From Erythroxylum novogranatense (taxonomy: Eukaryota > Streptophyta > Magnoliopsida > Malpighiales > Erythroxylaceae), in assembly GCA_029891385.1 (NCBI GenBank), contig CM057234.1:19020350-19084349 (forward strand): 64,000 nt of DNA. Reading direction: 5' to 3'. The notes beneath the pieces were generated by a model. That model was not told where the DNA came from. It did not search any database and saw only the letters and a list, made by a program, of their open reading frames with translations. Below are positions 9,819 through 21,847 of the stretch, piece after piece. How positions within the stretch are numbered: position 1 is the stretch's first letter; every line of letters starts with the position of its first letter. A program made the position numbers and the translations under genes.

Positions 9819-12800
9819 TCATGTAATCCATACGCGAATCATAATTCATTTTACCATTCCATATATAAATCCATAATGTATTTACGTCATGAAATACATG
9901 CTTGCAAAATATTCCATAATACAACGTCAATATCTAAAATCTGAATATGTACACCAACCCAATGATCACAGAATTCTCAACAACAATCTAACTTATACAA
10001 AACAATATGCACACATACAAACAAAAACCTTCAATTCTTCACTCGATCTTCTTCTCATCACCTGTGGATGGGAATGAAGGGGGGGTGAGCTTATAGCTCG
10101 TGGGTAACAGTTTATAACAAAAATATAAGCAAAACCTTTAAAAGCACTTTTCTTTTCTTTTCTTGCAGAAACTTTGTTTGAAACCCATAAAGCACATTTT
10201 CAAAAGTTCTTTTCTCGCGGTAGTCGAAATCACAATTTCCAAAATATGGATGCATCAATCATATCACTTCACAATGCAAATGAACACATAATGGCTCGAG
10301 AGTTCCTTAAACATAACGAATAAACTGAAGTTTATCGTAAACACAACAAGTCCGATTTCTCAGGATCTCGTGGCCTCTAACGAGCAACCGGGAGAAGGCT
10401 AAGGGTCATCGTGCACGAGACTAACGAATCAGGTTCTCTCTTTCCCAATCACAATCACATAATTATGCTTAAATCAATTTATCGAATGCTCTTTTCCGAA
10501 TATACAGAATGCCATGAAATCTTTCAATGCATAACACAATGTCTTTTGCAATTCATCAAAAGTTCATATATCGAATCGAAAACGATTTTTCTTTTTAAAT
10601 CATTCATACAATAATGCAACATTCATGATGCAATTGAAATCAGAAAATCTCTTTATTTAAAGAAAGCAGTAGTGGCTTATAAATTTTATTATAAACAGGT
10701 GCCCACCTCATTTCCATGCTTGAAGCTTGTCCAATGCTTCAATTTGACCATTTCTCCTTTTATTCTTCCAATTGAAATTGTCCCTAAACCATAATCATCC
10801 AAATTTAACATCATAATTAGCATAATCCTCAAAATTAACTATAGGAAACCCATACTCATCATTTTTCCAAGCTATCTAAAGTAAGAATTTCTAAAATCCC
10901 CAAATTTCAAAATTGACCTAAACCAATTCACCCAAATTCAATATTATAAATCATAACATCTTCAAAATTGATATCATATTTCACCAATCCATAATATTTC
11001 CCATGATTCTAAACTAATAATTTCCAAAAACCTCAATTACAAAATTAGGCATAAACCCTAATTAATTTTCATCCAAAATTAAACATAACCTAAGGCATAA
11101 ACATCAAAATTGACTTTATAAGTCACATGCCCATATCACTTCCAAGGTTTCTAACCCAATAACTCATCAAAATTCACAAATCTCAAAATTTCGAATCTTA
11201 CCTTCTCTCACCACCATTTTCAGATTTCTGGGCTCCATAAGAAACTTTCATCTTCTTCTTCACCTTTCCCCTTGAAAAGCATCAAAACCCCTCAAGGAAC
11301 TTGGAGAAAACCGAACCTTATCTCTCTCCCCTTTTCTTTCTTCTTCTCTCCCGAAGCTCCTCTCATTCTCTTCTCTTCTTATTCTTTTCTTCTCTTGATG
11401 TTTTTCTGTCTAAGTTTCGTGCATTCTCCTTATATATACTAAAGCTCACTCTTCTTATTTACCAACTTGCCATTAATGAGTGCATAATGTCCAATTTGCC
11501 CTTACATGTAAGTCTTATAACGTAACAACTTAAGTGATCTTCCAACAATGACCTTCCTAAAAATTGACATCTTGTCTCCTTATTTCGATCAGGTATCTGA
11601 AGTCATTTGACATAACTTTCTTCTAGAGAAATGTCCATATATGTCTTAAGAATCCATCTCTTCAAGAATCGGATCGATCGGAGCTCTATAGCTCAAGATA
11701 TCTCCAAAATACTGAAGTTTGTTCTTCAGACCTGAGGCTAAACACTACATCGAACTTCCGACCTGAATTTGGAAGTATTAGAGGCTAAATTATAGCTCAG
11801 CTCCTTCATAAAATTTGTAGCCCCATGTCTCTATTTTAATTATCAATAGGAATCAACTCAATCGGAGCTCTACCGATCGAGATATCTCCAAAATATTGAA
11901 CACTGTTCAGCCATTACAACCCCAAGACTAAACACTACATCAAACTTCCAACCTGAAATTGAAAGTCTTATAGGCTACATTATAGCTCGGCTCCTTCATA
12001 ACATTTGTAGCCCCATGTCTCTATTTTAATTTACAAAAAGAATCAGATTGATCGCATGTCGGACGAAGAAGTTATGCTCAAAAGAGTGAAGGGAGGTCAG
12101 AGCTCGGACAGAAAATCAAAGCTCGGTCAGAACGAAGATCGGTCGGCCAACAGAGGTCGGCAAGTACCCAATCTGACCTTCAAACTTCTAACACTCATAA
12201 CTTTTGACTCCGAGCTCTGAATTTTACAAACTTGGTACCGTTGGAAAGATAAAAGAAAGATCTACAATTTTTAAGAAGGACTCAAAGGAAAACTCGGTCT
12301 TTAAAGGGGTCAAAAATGTACTCAAAGATAACCGATCGATAATCTCCTCAAAACTTTAAACAACACTTCAACTTATACACATCATAACTTTTGATCCAGA
12401 ACTCCAAATTTCACAAACTTGGTGTCTATGGAAAGGTAAAAGAACCCTCTACAAATTTTATGAGGCCTTAAGAATCAGATCGACCTTTAAATGAGTCAAA
12501 AACTACACACAAAGTGACTGGTCAATCGGCTTCACACTTAAACAGCATCAGAACTTCTAAAAATCATAACTTTCCACTCTCTTGTCCAAAATTTTTGTGC
12601 TTTATATAAATGGAAAGATAACAACAAGCTCTACAACTCTCAAGAAGGCTACTTGATTCCATTCCATACACATCAGTCCCGAATTTGCATCGATCACAGC
12701 ATACACAAAACTTCCCTATGAACACATCAATTCAAAAATTTGCAGCATCTGCACTCAACTTCAATAACTCACATCTCCCAATCACCACATCCGAAAATAG

Positions 12801-13383
12801 CACATTATACATCATTGGGAAACTATGGAAGTCCTCTATAACATTTAAGAATGCCATTTGATCCAATTCAAACCACAACAGTCCAGAAATTGCCTCAAAA
12901 CACAACATATACAATCCTACACTTAGATCATTTTTCAAAACCAAAGCAAAATACACTTAACTTTCAAAGATCATAACTTTCAATCCCGATATTGAAAAAT
13001 AACATACTTTATGGCTACGAAAGGCTCTCAATATAAGCTACAATTTTCATTAAGATCATTTTCTCAAAACGTGCCTAAATCAAAAATTCAACTCTCAAGT
13101 AAAACTTTCTATCTTCAAAAGTCAACTTTCTTAATTTCTTCAAAATATAACACTTTCACTAATCATTTCTTGCTTTTCAACTTCCATTTCAATCAACTAA
13201 TTCATTTTAACTTTCATAACTCATACAACTCTACTCAAATTTCAAAGTCATCAAAATCAATCACTTCATTTCTCATCAATCTCCTTTAAGCATAATAACA
13301 TCTATAACACAATTTATATCCGAAAATACTCATTGAATTCATTTTAATATTTCTAATTTCCACCGAAAGTTCGGGGTCCAACA
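9819..13383 (-). repeat. Truncated LTR of family B (B1)
   Basis: On the minus strand it starts TGTTGGACCCCGAAC at 13383 and runs to 9819, where A2 cuts it; by comparison with B3 about 0.7 kb of its far end is missing. Five ~190-bp units are anchored by complements of TCATAACTTTTGA at about 12195, 12376, 12557, 12765 and 12968. A TATA-like tatatataagg sits near 11430, a GTAAG donor at 11201/11202, a GTGGGC donor at 10706/10707 and a CAG acceptor at 10062-10064. No protein frame is credible. Confidence 0.75.
10062..10706 (-). other. Intron-like segment in LTR B1
   Basis: Minus-strand start GTGGGCACC after atgag, end cattcccatccaCAG|G (645 bp). Just before the acceptor is a hairpin gagct-ata-agctc followed by acccccc, the B-family counterpart of the A-family hairpin. 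Confidence 0.45.
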
Positions 13384-13415
13384 CTTAGTACTCTCTAGAA
13401 AGCCGTAAAAGCCAC
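13384..13415 (-). pseudogene. 32-bp fragment of L1 LINE endonuclease between two B LTRs
   Basis: On the minus strand the bases after the gtggc target duplication read, in frame with the end of the LINE piece at 20946, residues FYGFLESTK. With the preceding EWRLSG this gives the usual L1 endonuclease phrase WRLTGFYG. The fragment therefore belongs to the LINE whose remaining pieces lie at 20946-27506. It is separated from them by the 7.5-kb B element. Confidence 0.8.
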
Positions 13416-16400
13416 TATTGGATCCCGATCTTTTAGTGGAATTTAGAAATATTAAATTTATGAAATGAGTGTTTTTGTATATGTATTGTGTTATAGATGC
13501 TTTTGTGCTTTAAGGAAGTTGATGAGAAAAGAATTGATTGGTTTTGATGACTTTGATATTTGAGTAGAATTGTATGGATTATGAAAGTTATAGTGAATAA
13601 TTTGTTTTAAATGGAAATTGAAAAGCAACAAAAAAAATAATAAAAGTGTTAGATTTTGGAGAATTGAAAATCTGAAATTTTGAGGATGAATAGTAGCAGA
13701 AAGTGGCAACTTTGATCTGAAACTTTGTGAATTTTTCTAGGTTGATTTAGGCAGAATTTGATAAAATAATCTTTGTGAAAATTGTAGCTTCTATTGAAAG
13801 CTTTCTATCTCCTTAAAGTATGACATTTTTTGATATCGGGATTGAAAGTTATGATCTTTCAAAGTTAAGGATATTTTGCTTTGTTTTTAAAAATGCTCAT
13901 AAGTGTAGATTTGTGTGTATTGTGTTTTGATGAAAATTCTGGACTGATGTAGTTTGAATTTGTTAGCCCCATTTTTTTTAAAAAAATAAGCATGATTAGA
14001 TTAATTGAGTAAGTTATGTTAGTATTAATTGAGTTGACATTAATTAGCATGTAATAGCATTAAAGAGTTAGGTGGTGAGTTAATGAGATTAAATGTGTTA
14101 GTTGGGCCTTAATGAGGTAGGAAAGGAAAAGAGAATAAGTTGGGCTTAAAGGATCAATGGGCTTAAGTAGTTAAAGAGAAAATAAGAAGGAAAGAAGGAA
14201 GAGAGTTGGGCTTTAGGCCTATGGGCTTAAGTTATTAAGTAAGTAGTATAAAAAGAGAATGAAAGAAGTGAGTTAGTAGGAGAAGGAGAGGGAGTTACGA
14301 AAATTTAGAGGAAGAGAGGAGAGAATTCGTGGAAGGAGAAAGAAGAAGAAGAAAAAGAAAGAGACTTGGCTAGGTCTTGAGATTCCAAGAGATCAAGTGA
14401 GAGTTTGAAGAAAGTTCAAGAAGGAAAAGTGTAGAGGAAGAGCTAAGCTACACATTGAACCAAGAAACCCTTGGGTTGAGTCAAGAACCAATGTAAGTCA
14501 TGATTTCAAGTGTTAGTTTTTAGTTGGGTTATGGTGTAGAAAGTTTAGAAATGAAGTGGGTTTAGTGATTTTTAAGTTAATTTCATGAAAGAGGTTATGT
14601 AGATTTTTAATTGAAGTTATGCTGAAATGGGTTTTTGTTTCTCTTGAAGTAGAGCAAGAGAGAGGAGAAGAGCAAGGAGAAGAGCACTCCTAAGCAAGGA
14701 TTAAGCAAGATATAAGGTGGGTTTCATTTTTATCTTTATGCTAGTAAGTTTTAAATACTATCTCAACTAATGAAATTAATGTTTTCAACTACCTTGGGAT
14801 GAGCATTGATTGAGTTTTGATTGTGTATAATTTGATTTATGATTGCCATTATGTGAGAGTTTGAACAGTATATGACATTGCTTGATATTGCTTGACAAGT
14901 TCGTAAATTGAATGAGCATGAATATTAGTGAAATCATGAAATGTGAGTTAAGCATGAAATACATTTTTTCAAGAATCAGCTATTTGGATGCATGAAAAAT
15001 CCATTTTCAGAAATCAGCCAGTGGATAAAAAAAGTTCAGATTTTGATGCATGAATTCGTGTTATGTGGGTACTTAAGTCCACCCAACAGAGTCACGTGCA
15101 CGTTGACCATAGATAAAGCCACTACCGCCCGATTGTGGCATAGGATGTTCCTTTTGGACTCCTCGGTGCGACTACACTCGTGTAGTTAAATGGATTATCA
15201 TGGACTTATTTTACCAAACCAGCAGCTATGTGTTTATGTGTTAGCATGTATTTGCAAGAATGATAAATGCATGAATCATGAAAGTTATGTTTTTAGCTTG
15301 ATGAATTTATGAAATGCAAAGTTGTATGATTGTTTGATGAGAAAATTGCTAACAGTATGGATAATGAATAGATTCAGCTTATTTACATAAATATAAACAT
15401 GTTACCCACGAGCGAAAGCTCACCCCCTCCAATCCCGTCCCATCTCCAGGTGAGGAACACGAGATCGACCAGCGAGCTTAAAGGCATTACTCCAGAAATG
15501 ATGATTTTGTATTTCAAGTTAATTTTGTAAATCAATGCTTTAGATGCATTTTAGGCAAATGATGTTTTTGCAAGTTTGTATTTTGGATTTGAAGTAGTGG
15601 CTTAAAATGCCCTCTAAAGCCTTGTAATAACTCATATTTTTCATATGAAAGCAAGAATGTTAAGTTCTAATGTATTTGGTGAAATCCATGCATGTTTTTA
15701 AAACAATTGCATCATTGTATAACTTGGATATGATTAGAATGTTAGGAGTGCGGTTGTTGCCTTGAATTGCATTTAGAGATACTTTTGGGATTGAATTATG
15801 TTGAATGAGGTTGGATATTGAGTTTTATGCAGGTGGTGGAGCTAGGACTGAAGTTGGTTAGTTGCATTTTCAAGGGAAGTGCTGTCAAATTTTCCTAAAA
15901 TTTGACAGAACTTCGCTTCAGTTTTAGACCCTCTTAGGGCTTGATTTAGATCGGGAAGTCTTCGTGAAGATTGTAGTAGAAGTTCATAACTTTCTAAGGG
16001 TGTATCATTTGTCTCATTTGGACTTAGGGTTTAAAATTTATGAGGTTAAGAACACATTCAGTCACTGCTCAGTTAGCTATATTACTGTTACATTGGTCTT
16101 TAATGAGCAGTTTCCTTTGAGTGGCTTTTTACCTTGATTAATGATGAAATTAACATTTGCATCCTTCATGAGAGTTGTAGAGAATCTTATTATCTTTCCA
16201 TAGAGGTATAGTATGCACATATTGAAGCTAGGAATAAGAAGTTATGAGTTTGGAAAGGTGATAGTTGCAAGTGGTTTTGAAGTTGGATGAAGATTTGAAG
16301 TTTTGGAAAATTGCGTGTCCGTTAAACGGACATCCTCGGGTGTAAAAACACACCTCACCCTGCCCATGTCCGTTAAACGGAACGGACATTTATGAACCAT

Positions 16401-17042
16401 TTAGAACACTTTCACCCGCACGTGTCCGTTTAACAGACAGCTACGAGAAAAATGGTGTTTTGGGCAATGTTAGAGGCCGAATATCGTTTTGTGGTCTTCA
16501 TGAGAGTTGTAGATCTAGATGTCTAATTTTAAATGGTGAAAGAACGAACACAATCAGACATCTAGATTAAACTTTATGAGAATCGCGCCAAAAGAGTTTC
16601 AATTGGATTTTGGGTGTGAACACAGTCTATTCTTTTGGGCATAATTCCCTCATCCGACCTCCAATTGAGGTGAGGTTTGAACCATTGGATTTATAAGACC
16701 TATATCTTTCTTGCTACAAAAATTGGTATCTTTTGAAGTCAAATTGAAAAATTTTGCATTAAAGGAAGTGAGAGGTCAGTTGAGAGAGCATGTTTCAGGC
16801 ATGAACTCTTTTAGGTTTTTGAAGCATATCTTGAGTTATATAACTCCGATCAAGGTGATTCTTGCCTCTATACGAATTTGAGGCTTTAAGCTATATTTTA
16901 TATGAACAAGTCAATATGTGATTTCGATGTTTTAGTAGTGTGCGCTCATCACTTTTATGAAACAACAACATATAGCACTGCAATGTAGTAAGCGCAAGGT
17001 TTCAGGACTACGGAAGTTGGGCTCTGGAAACGGGGTCCGACA
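13416..17042 (+). repeat. 5' LTR of family-B element (B2, 3,627 bp)
   Basis: Begins tattggatcccga (apparently TGTTGGACCCCGA with a changed second base) and ends ggggtccgaca. TATA box tataaaaag near 14247; donor aat|GTAAGT at 14493; acceptor gaagtAG at 14652; 64-nt exon-like segment 14653-14716; donor aag|GTGGGT at 14717; acceptor ccatctcCAG at 15449. A patch of three near-palindromes of the type gtccgttaaacggac lies at 16315-16440. Confidence 0.8.
14717..15449 (+). other. Intron-like segment in LTR B2
   Basis: 733 bp from GTGGGTTTC to tcccatctcCAG|G. It ends with the hairpin gagcgaaagctc, then accccctcc and the pyrimidine tract. The exon-like segment just upstream is 64 nt (14653-14716). Confidence 0.5.
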
Positions 17043-17047
17043 TTTTG

Positions 17048-17059
17048 TGGTACCAGAGC
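17048..17059 (+). other. Primer-binding site of family-B element
   Basis: tggtaccagagc, five bases after the 5' LTR end (ccgaca), matches the plant initiator-Met tRNA primer site at 11 of 12 bases. Only about 45 bp of interior follow before 3' LTR sequence begins near 17106. Confidence 0.75.
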
Positions 17060-17105
17060 AAGTGTGATAGTGTTAAGTCTAAGCAGTTGGGTCTCAGATC
17101 CGACA

Positions 17106-20100
17106 GAATTGGAGTAAATGGTCTACATGAAAGTGATAGAGAAATTGTATAGCTTTACAATGATGTATAATATGTTATTTTTTATTGTGGAAATTGAAAG
17201 ATGTGAAATTGTGAAGATTGGATGTGATATAGGATGACACATTTTTGGGCAGAAACTTTGATTGAGAAATTGACCTAGTTAGAGGTTGCAATTGCCTTTA
17301 AGTTCTCTTGAAAGTTTTAGGTTATGTTTTTATCTTTCTAGTGATGTAAAGTATGGAATTTTTGGACCATGGAATGTGAAGTTATGATTTTTAGAAGTTG
17401 TGATACTGTTTAGGGAGACTTAAATTGGACAGAATCTTTGAGTAGAATTTTAACCCCTTTAGAGATGGAATTGGTTTTTAAGTCCTGCATGGAAATTGTA
17501 TAGCTTTCTTTTATCTTTCCATTGATACCAAATTTGAAAAATTTGGAGTTCTGAGTCATAAGTTATGAATTTTAGAAGTTGGAAGGTCGTCCTAGCGAGC
17601 GGTCATGCTCGGTCGTCCTGGCAACCGACCCGCTCGATCGCTCCGGCTCAGTCGCCCTAGCGAGCAACCTGCTCGGTCGCCCTGGCAAGCGACCCGCTCG
17701 CGAGCGCCTCGCCAGCTCGAGAGTGCGAGCTCCGATTTGGAATTTTTCCTGACCGATCTCTATCCATTCTTTTGGCCTTAACTTTTTCGTCTGACCTCTG
17801 ATCGACCTGATTTTTGAAGCGTTGGATTCCTAAGACATCCCTATATCTGTACATGAAAAATTGTAGATTTTTTTAGATTAAATTAAGGATGATTGATTTA
17901 GTCAAAGTGAGTTGGGAAAGTTTCTAAACATGGTTCAGTATTTTAGTAAATTCTTAGTCTGTGAAGATCCAATTGTGTTGATTCTTGTTGAAAAATAAAC
18001 TAGAGACATGGGGCTACAAGTAATATGAAGGCATTGAATTTCAATTTAGCCCTTAAGATTTTCAATTTCAGAATTGAAGTTGGGTTTAATGTTCAATCTT
18101 GGATTAGTAAGAGCTGAAAGTATTTTGGCCATAACTTTTGTTCTAGTCATCCAAACGAGGTGATTCTTGATTTGGATTAAACTAGAAAAATAGGAATACA
18201 AATGTTCTGAAGGAAGTGAGTTTCAATTTTGTCTTTAATAATGCCAATTTTTGGATGGAAGTAAAACGCAGGAAAATATTTTAACATAAGAATAATCTGA
18301 AATTTTTGGAGTATAACTTTTGGAGTAGTGAACTAAATTAAATGATTTTGGTGTCATTATGAAATTATGACAATGAGGAACATTTCTCTAGAAGGAAGTT
18401 TTAGCAAATTCCTTCAAATTGATGGTTAGAAAAATGTCCTAATGTAAGCATGAATTAAAATGAATTTTAGGGGCAAACTTGGAAGAACACTTAAGGTTTT
18501 AAGTTATAAGGCATATATGTAAGAGCATAATGGTCTTTTTGCATTCATTAAATGCAAGAAGAGTGGGATGTCGTTTAAGAAGAGGAGAAGCACGAATTTG
18601 TTTAAGTTAGAAAGAAATGAAAGAAGAAAGAAGAGAGAAGAGGGAGAGCTTTCGGTGGAAAGAAAGGAGAAGAAGAAAAATATGCTAGGTTTCGATTTTT
18701 ATGGGTTTTCAAGAAAGATTTTAGAGATGCTCCAAGAGGGAAAAAGATGGAAGAAGATGAGAGCTCCAATATGAGCCAAGAAATTTTGAAATTGGAGAAG
18801 ATTTAAGGTAAGAGAAGATTTTGATCTTTGAATTTTTAAAGGGATTTTGGTTTAGATAGCTTAAGAATGTTATGGGTTTGTGTTTTCTAAAGTTAATTTT
18901 GGTGATTATAACTTATGTGATGTTTAATTTTGGATGATTATGAAATAGGGATTTTGTCATGAATTAGGGAATTTAAGTGAGGCAATGGAGGAAGAGAGGC
19001 TTTGATCAAGTATTAAGCATGGATATGAGGTGGGTACCATGTTTATAATTTGAATTATAAGCTATTTATGTGTTTTCAAAAAATCAAGAAAGCGAAATGG
19101 TTTTCAAATTGTTGTTTTCGAATGATGAAATTTAATGTTTTCACATGGTTTTAAATAATTTGATTATGTGCTAAAATGTTTTTCAAATGTTTTGAGAAAT
19201 TGTTACAATGGCTAAATCCATTGTTTTGAATAATTTGATAAAATTGATGCAATTGAATGATTGTTTGGTTGATTCAAAATTGTTGCTAAAATGTTGCATT
19301 CCTGGTTTATGAATGGTTGAGAATTTCCATGTGAATTTGGATGATGAATGTGCAATGTGAATGGAAATATATTTGGATATGATATGTATATGAAAACCAA
19401 GTTTCGAAATATGCCTTCGGGCAGTCCGATTTTTAAGTGTGAATTGTCTGTTATGTAGATTTAGTTAGGTCCCATAAGAAGGTCAAGTGCACTTGTCTAG
19501 GCTTCGCCCGCCTGCCCGCTAGTGGCATTGGAGCTCCGTTAAAGACTCCCATAAGTTCACGACTACACCGGACCGCTATGCGGGAAGGTGTAGTACATTC
19601 TGTTCACGGCTGCACAGGATTGCTATGCGGGAATGTGCAGTACGTTCTGTTTCTAGACCGACCCAAACCAAAAATTGTGATGTGTTATGTGCTTATGTGT
19701 GTTATAATGTGTTGCATTCACGTTTTGAAATTATTCATGAATTGTGAAAAAGTTGAGAATTTTTAGAAATGAGCAATTGAGGTTTTCAACCGTGAAATTT
19801 TTGAAATTGGTTATGAATGATTTGAAAAGTCAAAAAGTTTGAGAAATAAGCATTTTGCCAAATTTCTATTATGAAATTTCCATAAAATGGCAAAAGTTTT
19901 GAAAAATATGTTTTTGCTTATTTTTCGATTTATAAACATGTTATCCATGAGCTGTAAAGCTCACCCCCTCTTTCATCCCCATCTCCAGGTATCGAGCAGG
20001 AGATCGGATGAAAGAAAGTCAAGGTATCTGTTCGATTTTGTATATCTTGTATTTTGTGTAATTTGGATTTTTGGTATTGGTATTGTATATGGCTTGGAAT

Positions 20101-20945
20101 GCCATTAATGTTTTATAAGCATTTATTTTATGATGAAAATGAGTTATGGATTTGCGTATGGAATTTGTGTGGATATGGTATATGAATGGTATAGGGATGA
20201 GATGAGATGTGAATTTGTGTATGGGACTGAAATATGGAATTGTGTATAGAATTGGAATATGGATGTGTTTGATTGTGTTTGGGTTCCGGATAGGAGGTCC
20301 GATGATACTGATATCTGAGAATTATTGAAATGACATAAGTATATAAATGTGTTTGTTTGTGTTGGGACTCCGGACAGGAGGTCCGATGAATTGTGTTGAT
20401 TGAGCTGGAAATATAGAAGTGCAAATTGTTTGAGAATTGATGGTATTTATTTTTGTATGTGCGAGATTTTATGGAAAATGACTGAAAAAAAAGAATGAAG
20501 TATTTGAGTTTGTGGAATTGATAAATTCCAAATAGGAAATTGGAATGGTTTTGAATAAAGATGAATAAAATGAAAGAAAAAAATTTATACCGATTTCGGA
20601 TTGGTTTAGACCGAGTTTTTTCTTTAGAATTTCCAACGCTAGTTTTCCTAAGTTTGCGATTCTCAGATGTCGAAATTCAATTTTCAGTGTGATTGATACG
20701 TTTTGTTCTTTCGATTCCGTTTTGATTTGTTTTCGATTATGATTTCCGAGCCTTTCGATTTTCTATGACTCATTAAGAATTCGACTCATTTTCGATTCTT
20801 TCGCCTTTGATCCGATTTGATTTCTTTGACTTTCGCTTTCGATTTCACTTTTGATTTGTTTTCGTTAGTTTTTGTTTCTTTGTTTTCAATATGTGATTCC
20901 GTTTTTTTTTTGGTTAGGGTCCGGTTTTGAAATCGGGTCCCAACA
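17106..20945 (+). repeat. 5'-truncated 3' LTR of family-B element (B3)
   Basis: From about 17106 (gaattggagtaaatgg) the sequence aligns with B1 about 0.53 kb inside its LTR start, so the polypurine tract and LTR head were lost in the same deletion that removed gag-pol. It ends gggtcccaaca. It contains a GC-rich block of agcgagc/gctcg repeats (17585-17725), a donor GTAAGA at 18808, a 62-nt exon-like segment (18968-19029), a donor GTGGGT at 19030 and an acceptor at 19988. Two copies of a ~100-bp unit with ccgga-n-ggtccg occur at 20270-20390. Confidence 0.7.
19030..19988 (+). other. Intron-like segment in LTR B3
   Basis: 959 bp, GTGGGTACC to cccatctcCAG|G, with the hairpin gagctgtaaagctc followed by accccctc just before the acceptor. 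Confidence 0.5.
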
Positions 20946-21254
20946 GCCACTCAGGCGCCACTATTCATAACTAGTTCCAATGACACAATCAATAAAATTG
21001 GAGGAATAACCTGAGACCTGAAGCTAAATATCAATCGACCACAGAATAGAGAGACCACCACCGATCCCAATACTGTCTACAGAAAAACAATTTGCAAATC
21101 TAAGCTTACTACGTAACTCTTCCATTCGCACACCATGTACTTTAGTTTCCATAAAAAACAATACTATTGGTCTATAACTTTAGATAAGCTCCTTAAGAGC
21201 ACGAACAACAGAGGGATTCTCCGCCCCTCTGTAGTTCTAACTAATGATCCTCAT
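20946..21254 (-). pseudogene. L1-type LINE ORF2, endonuclease N-terminal part
   Basis: The minus strand from 21254 opens with ATG and reads MRIIS-stop-NYRGAENPSVVRALKEL, then FMETKV and FANCFSVDSIG, the pattern of plant L1 apurinic endonuclease domains (usual start MRILSWNCRGLGNP; METK; GGL.LLW). Several in-frame stops replace expected Trp or Arg codons, as expected for an old methylated copy. The frame runs to the gccac duplication of the B element and resumes at 13410. The reverse transcriptase part is not in the window. Confidence 0.8.
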
Positions 21255-21326
21255 AACTGTCAGTTGAACCGTTGAGCAAGTTCGACTACTGGTCTAGAAG
21301 TGGTACCTGTTACCGAATCCTTGGAG

Positions 21327-21847
21327 TTAGAAACTATAATAGAGATGGTTTTGAACCTGGCTCTTTTTTTTCCCATCATCATGTTTGTCTATTGGATCAT
21401 CTTCACTGAGCCCATTTGAAGTCTGCTGACCGACACTATTTTTGTCTATATCCATACTCCCCGCCACTGATACCATCTGATCCTCATTCAAGTGAGCTCC
21501 TAAAAAGGAATTGAGAAAAATTTGGGATGGCAATTGATTGTTCAGATTTGTTCCTGTAGTTATAGGTCCTGATTGCAAGCTTGTTCCATCAATTCTGAGT
21601 CTCAGCCAAGACCTCAATGGGCGATTATTTCAACGAGGAGCTGCCTGGAGGTTTTCACTCCAAAGAGGTTTCAGGTCTTCCTTCTTGTGATGGAGGAGGA
21701 GATCACAAAAAGAATCGGTGTGGCCTAGCTTGCCACAAAATTAACAAAAAATCTGAATCCTCTGATATCTAAACGTGACATAGAAAGGGTTGCCATCAAA
21801 ATCAATTAATTTCTTCTTCCTCTTCAGAGGGTTTCTAATGTCCAAAT
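21327..21847 (-). pseudogene. L1-type LINE ORF1, basic region and zinc knuckle
   Basis: On the minus strand, going down from 21847: LDIRNPLKR-like basic segment, then DFDGNPFYVTFRYQRI and a CCHC zinc knuckle of the zf-CCHC_4 kind (C-x2-CGKLGHTDSFC; the residue between the first two cysteines is preceded by a stop), then a tail ending about 21327. In plant L1 elements this knuckle follows DUF4283 in ORF1, which is what lies upstream at 27070-27506. Stops and one frame change make it a relic. Confidence 0.8.

Larger units (their letters stand above)
13416..20945 (+). mobile_element. Family-B LTR element with nearly deleted interior
   Basis: Flanked by a 5-bp target duplication gccac (13411-13415 and 20946-20950). 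It consists of a 5' LTR (13416-17042), a primer-binding site, about 50 bp of interior and a 3' LTR that lacks its first ~0.5 kb. No gag or pol remains, so it cannot move by itself. The primer site tggtaccagagc and LTR layout suggest a Gypsy element related to A/C, but no domain proves that. Confidence 0.8.
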
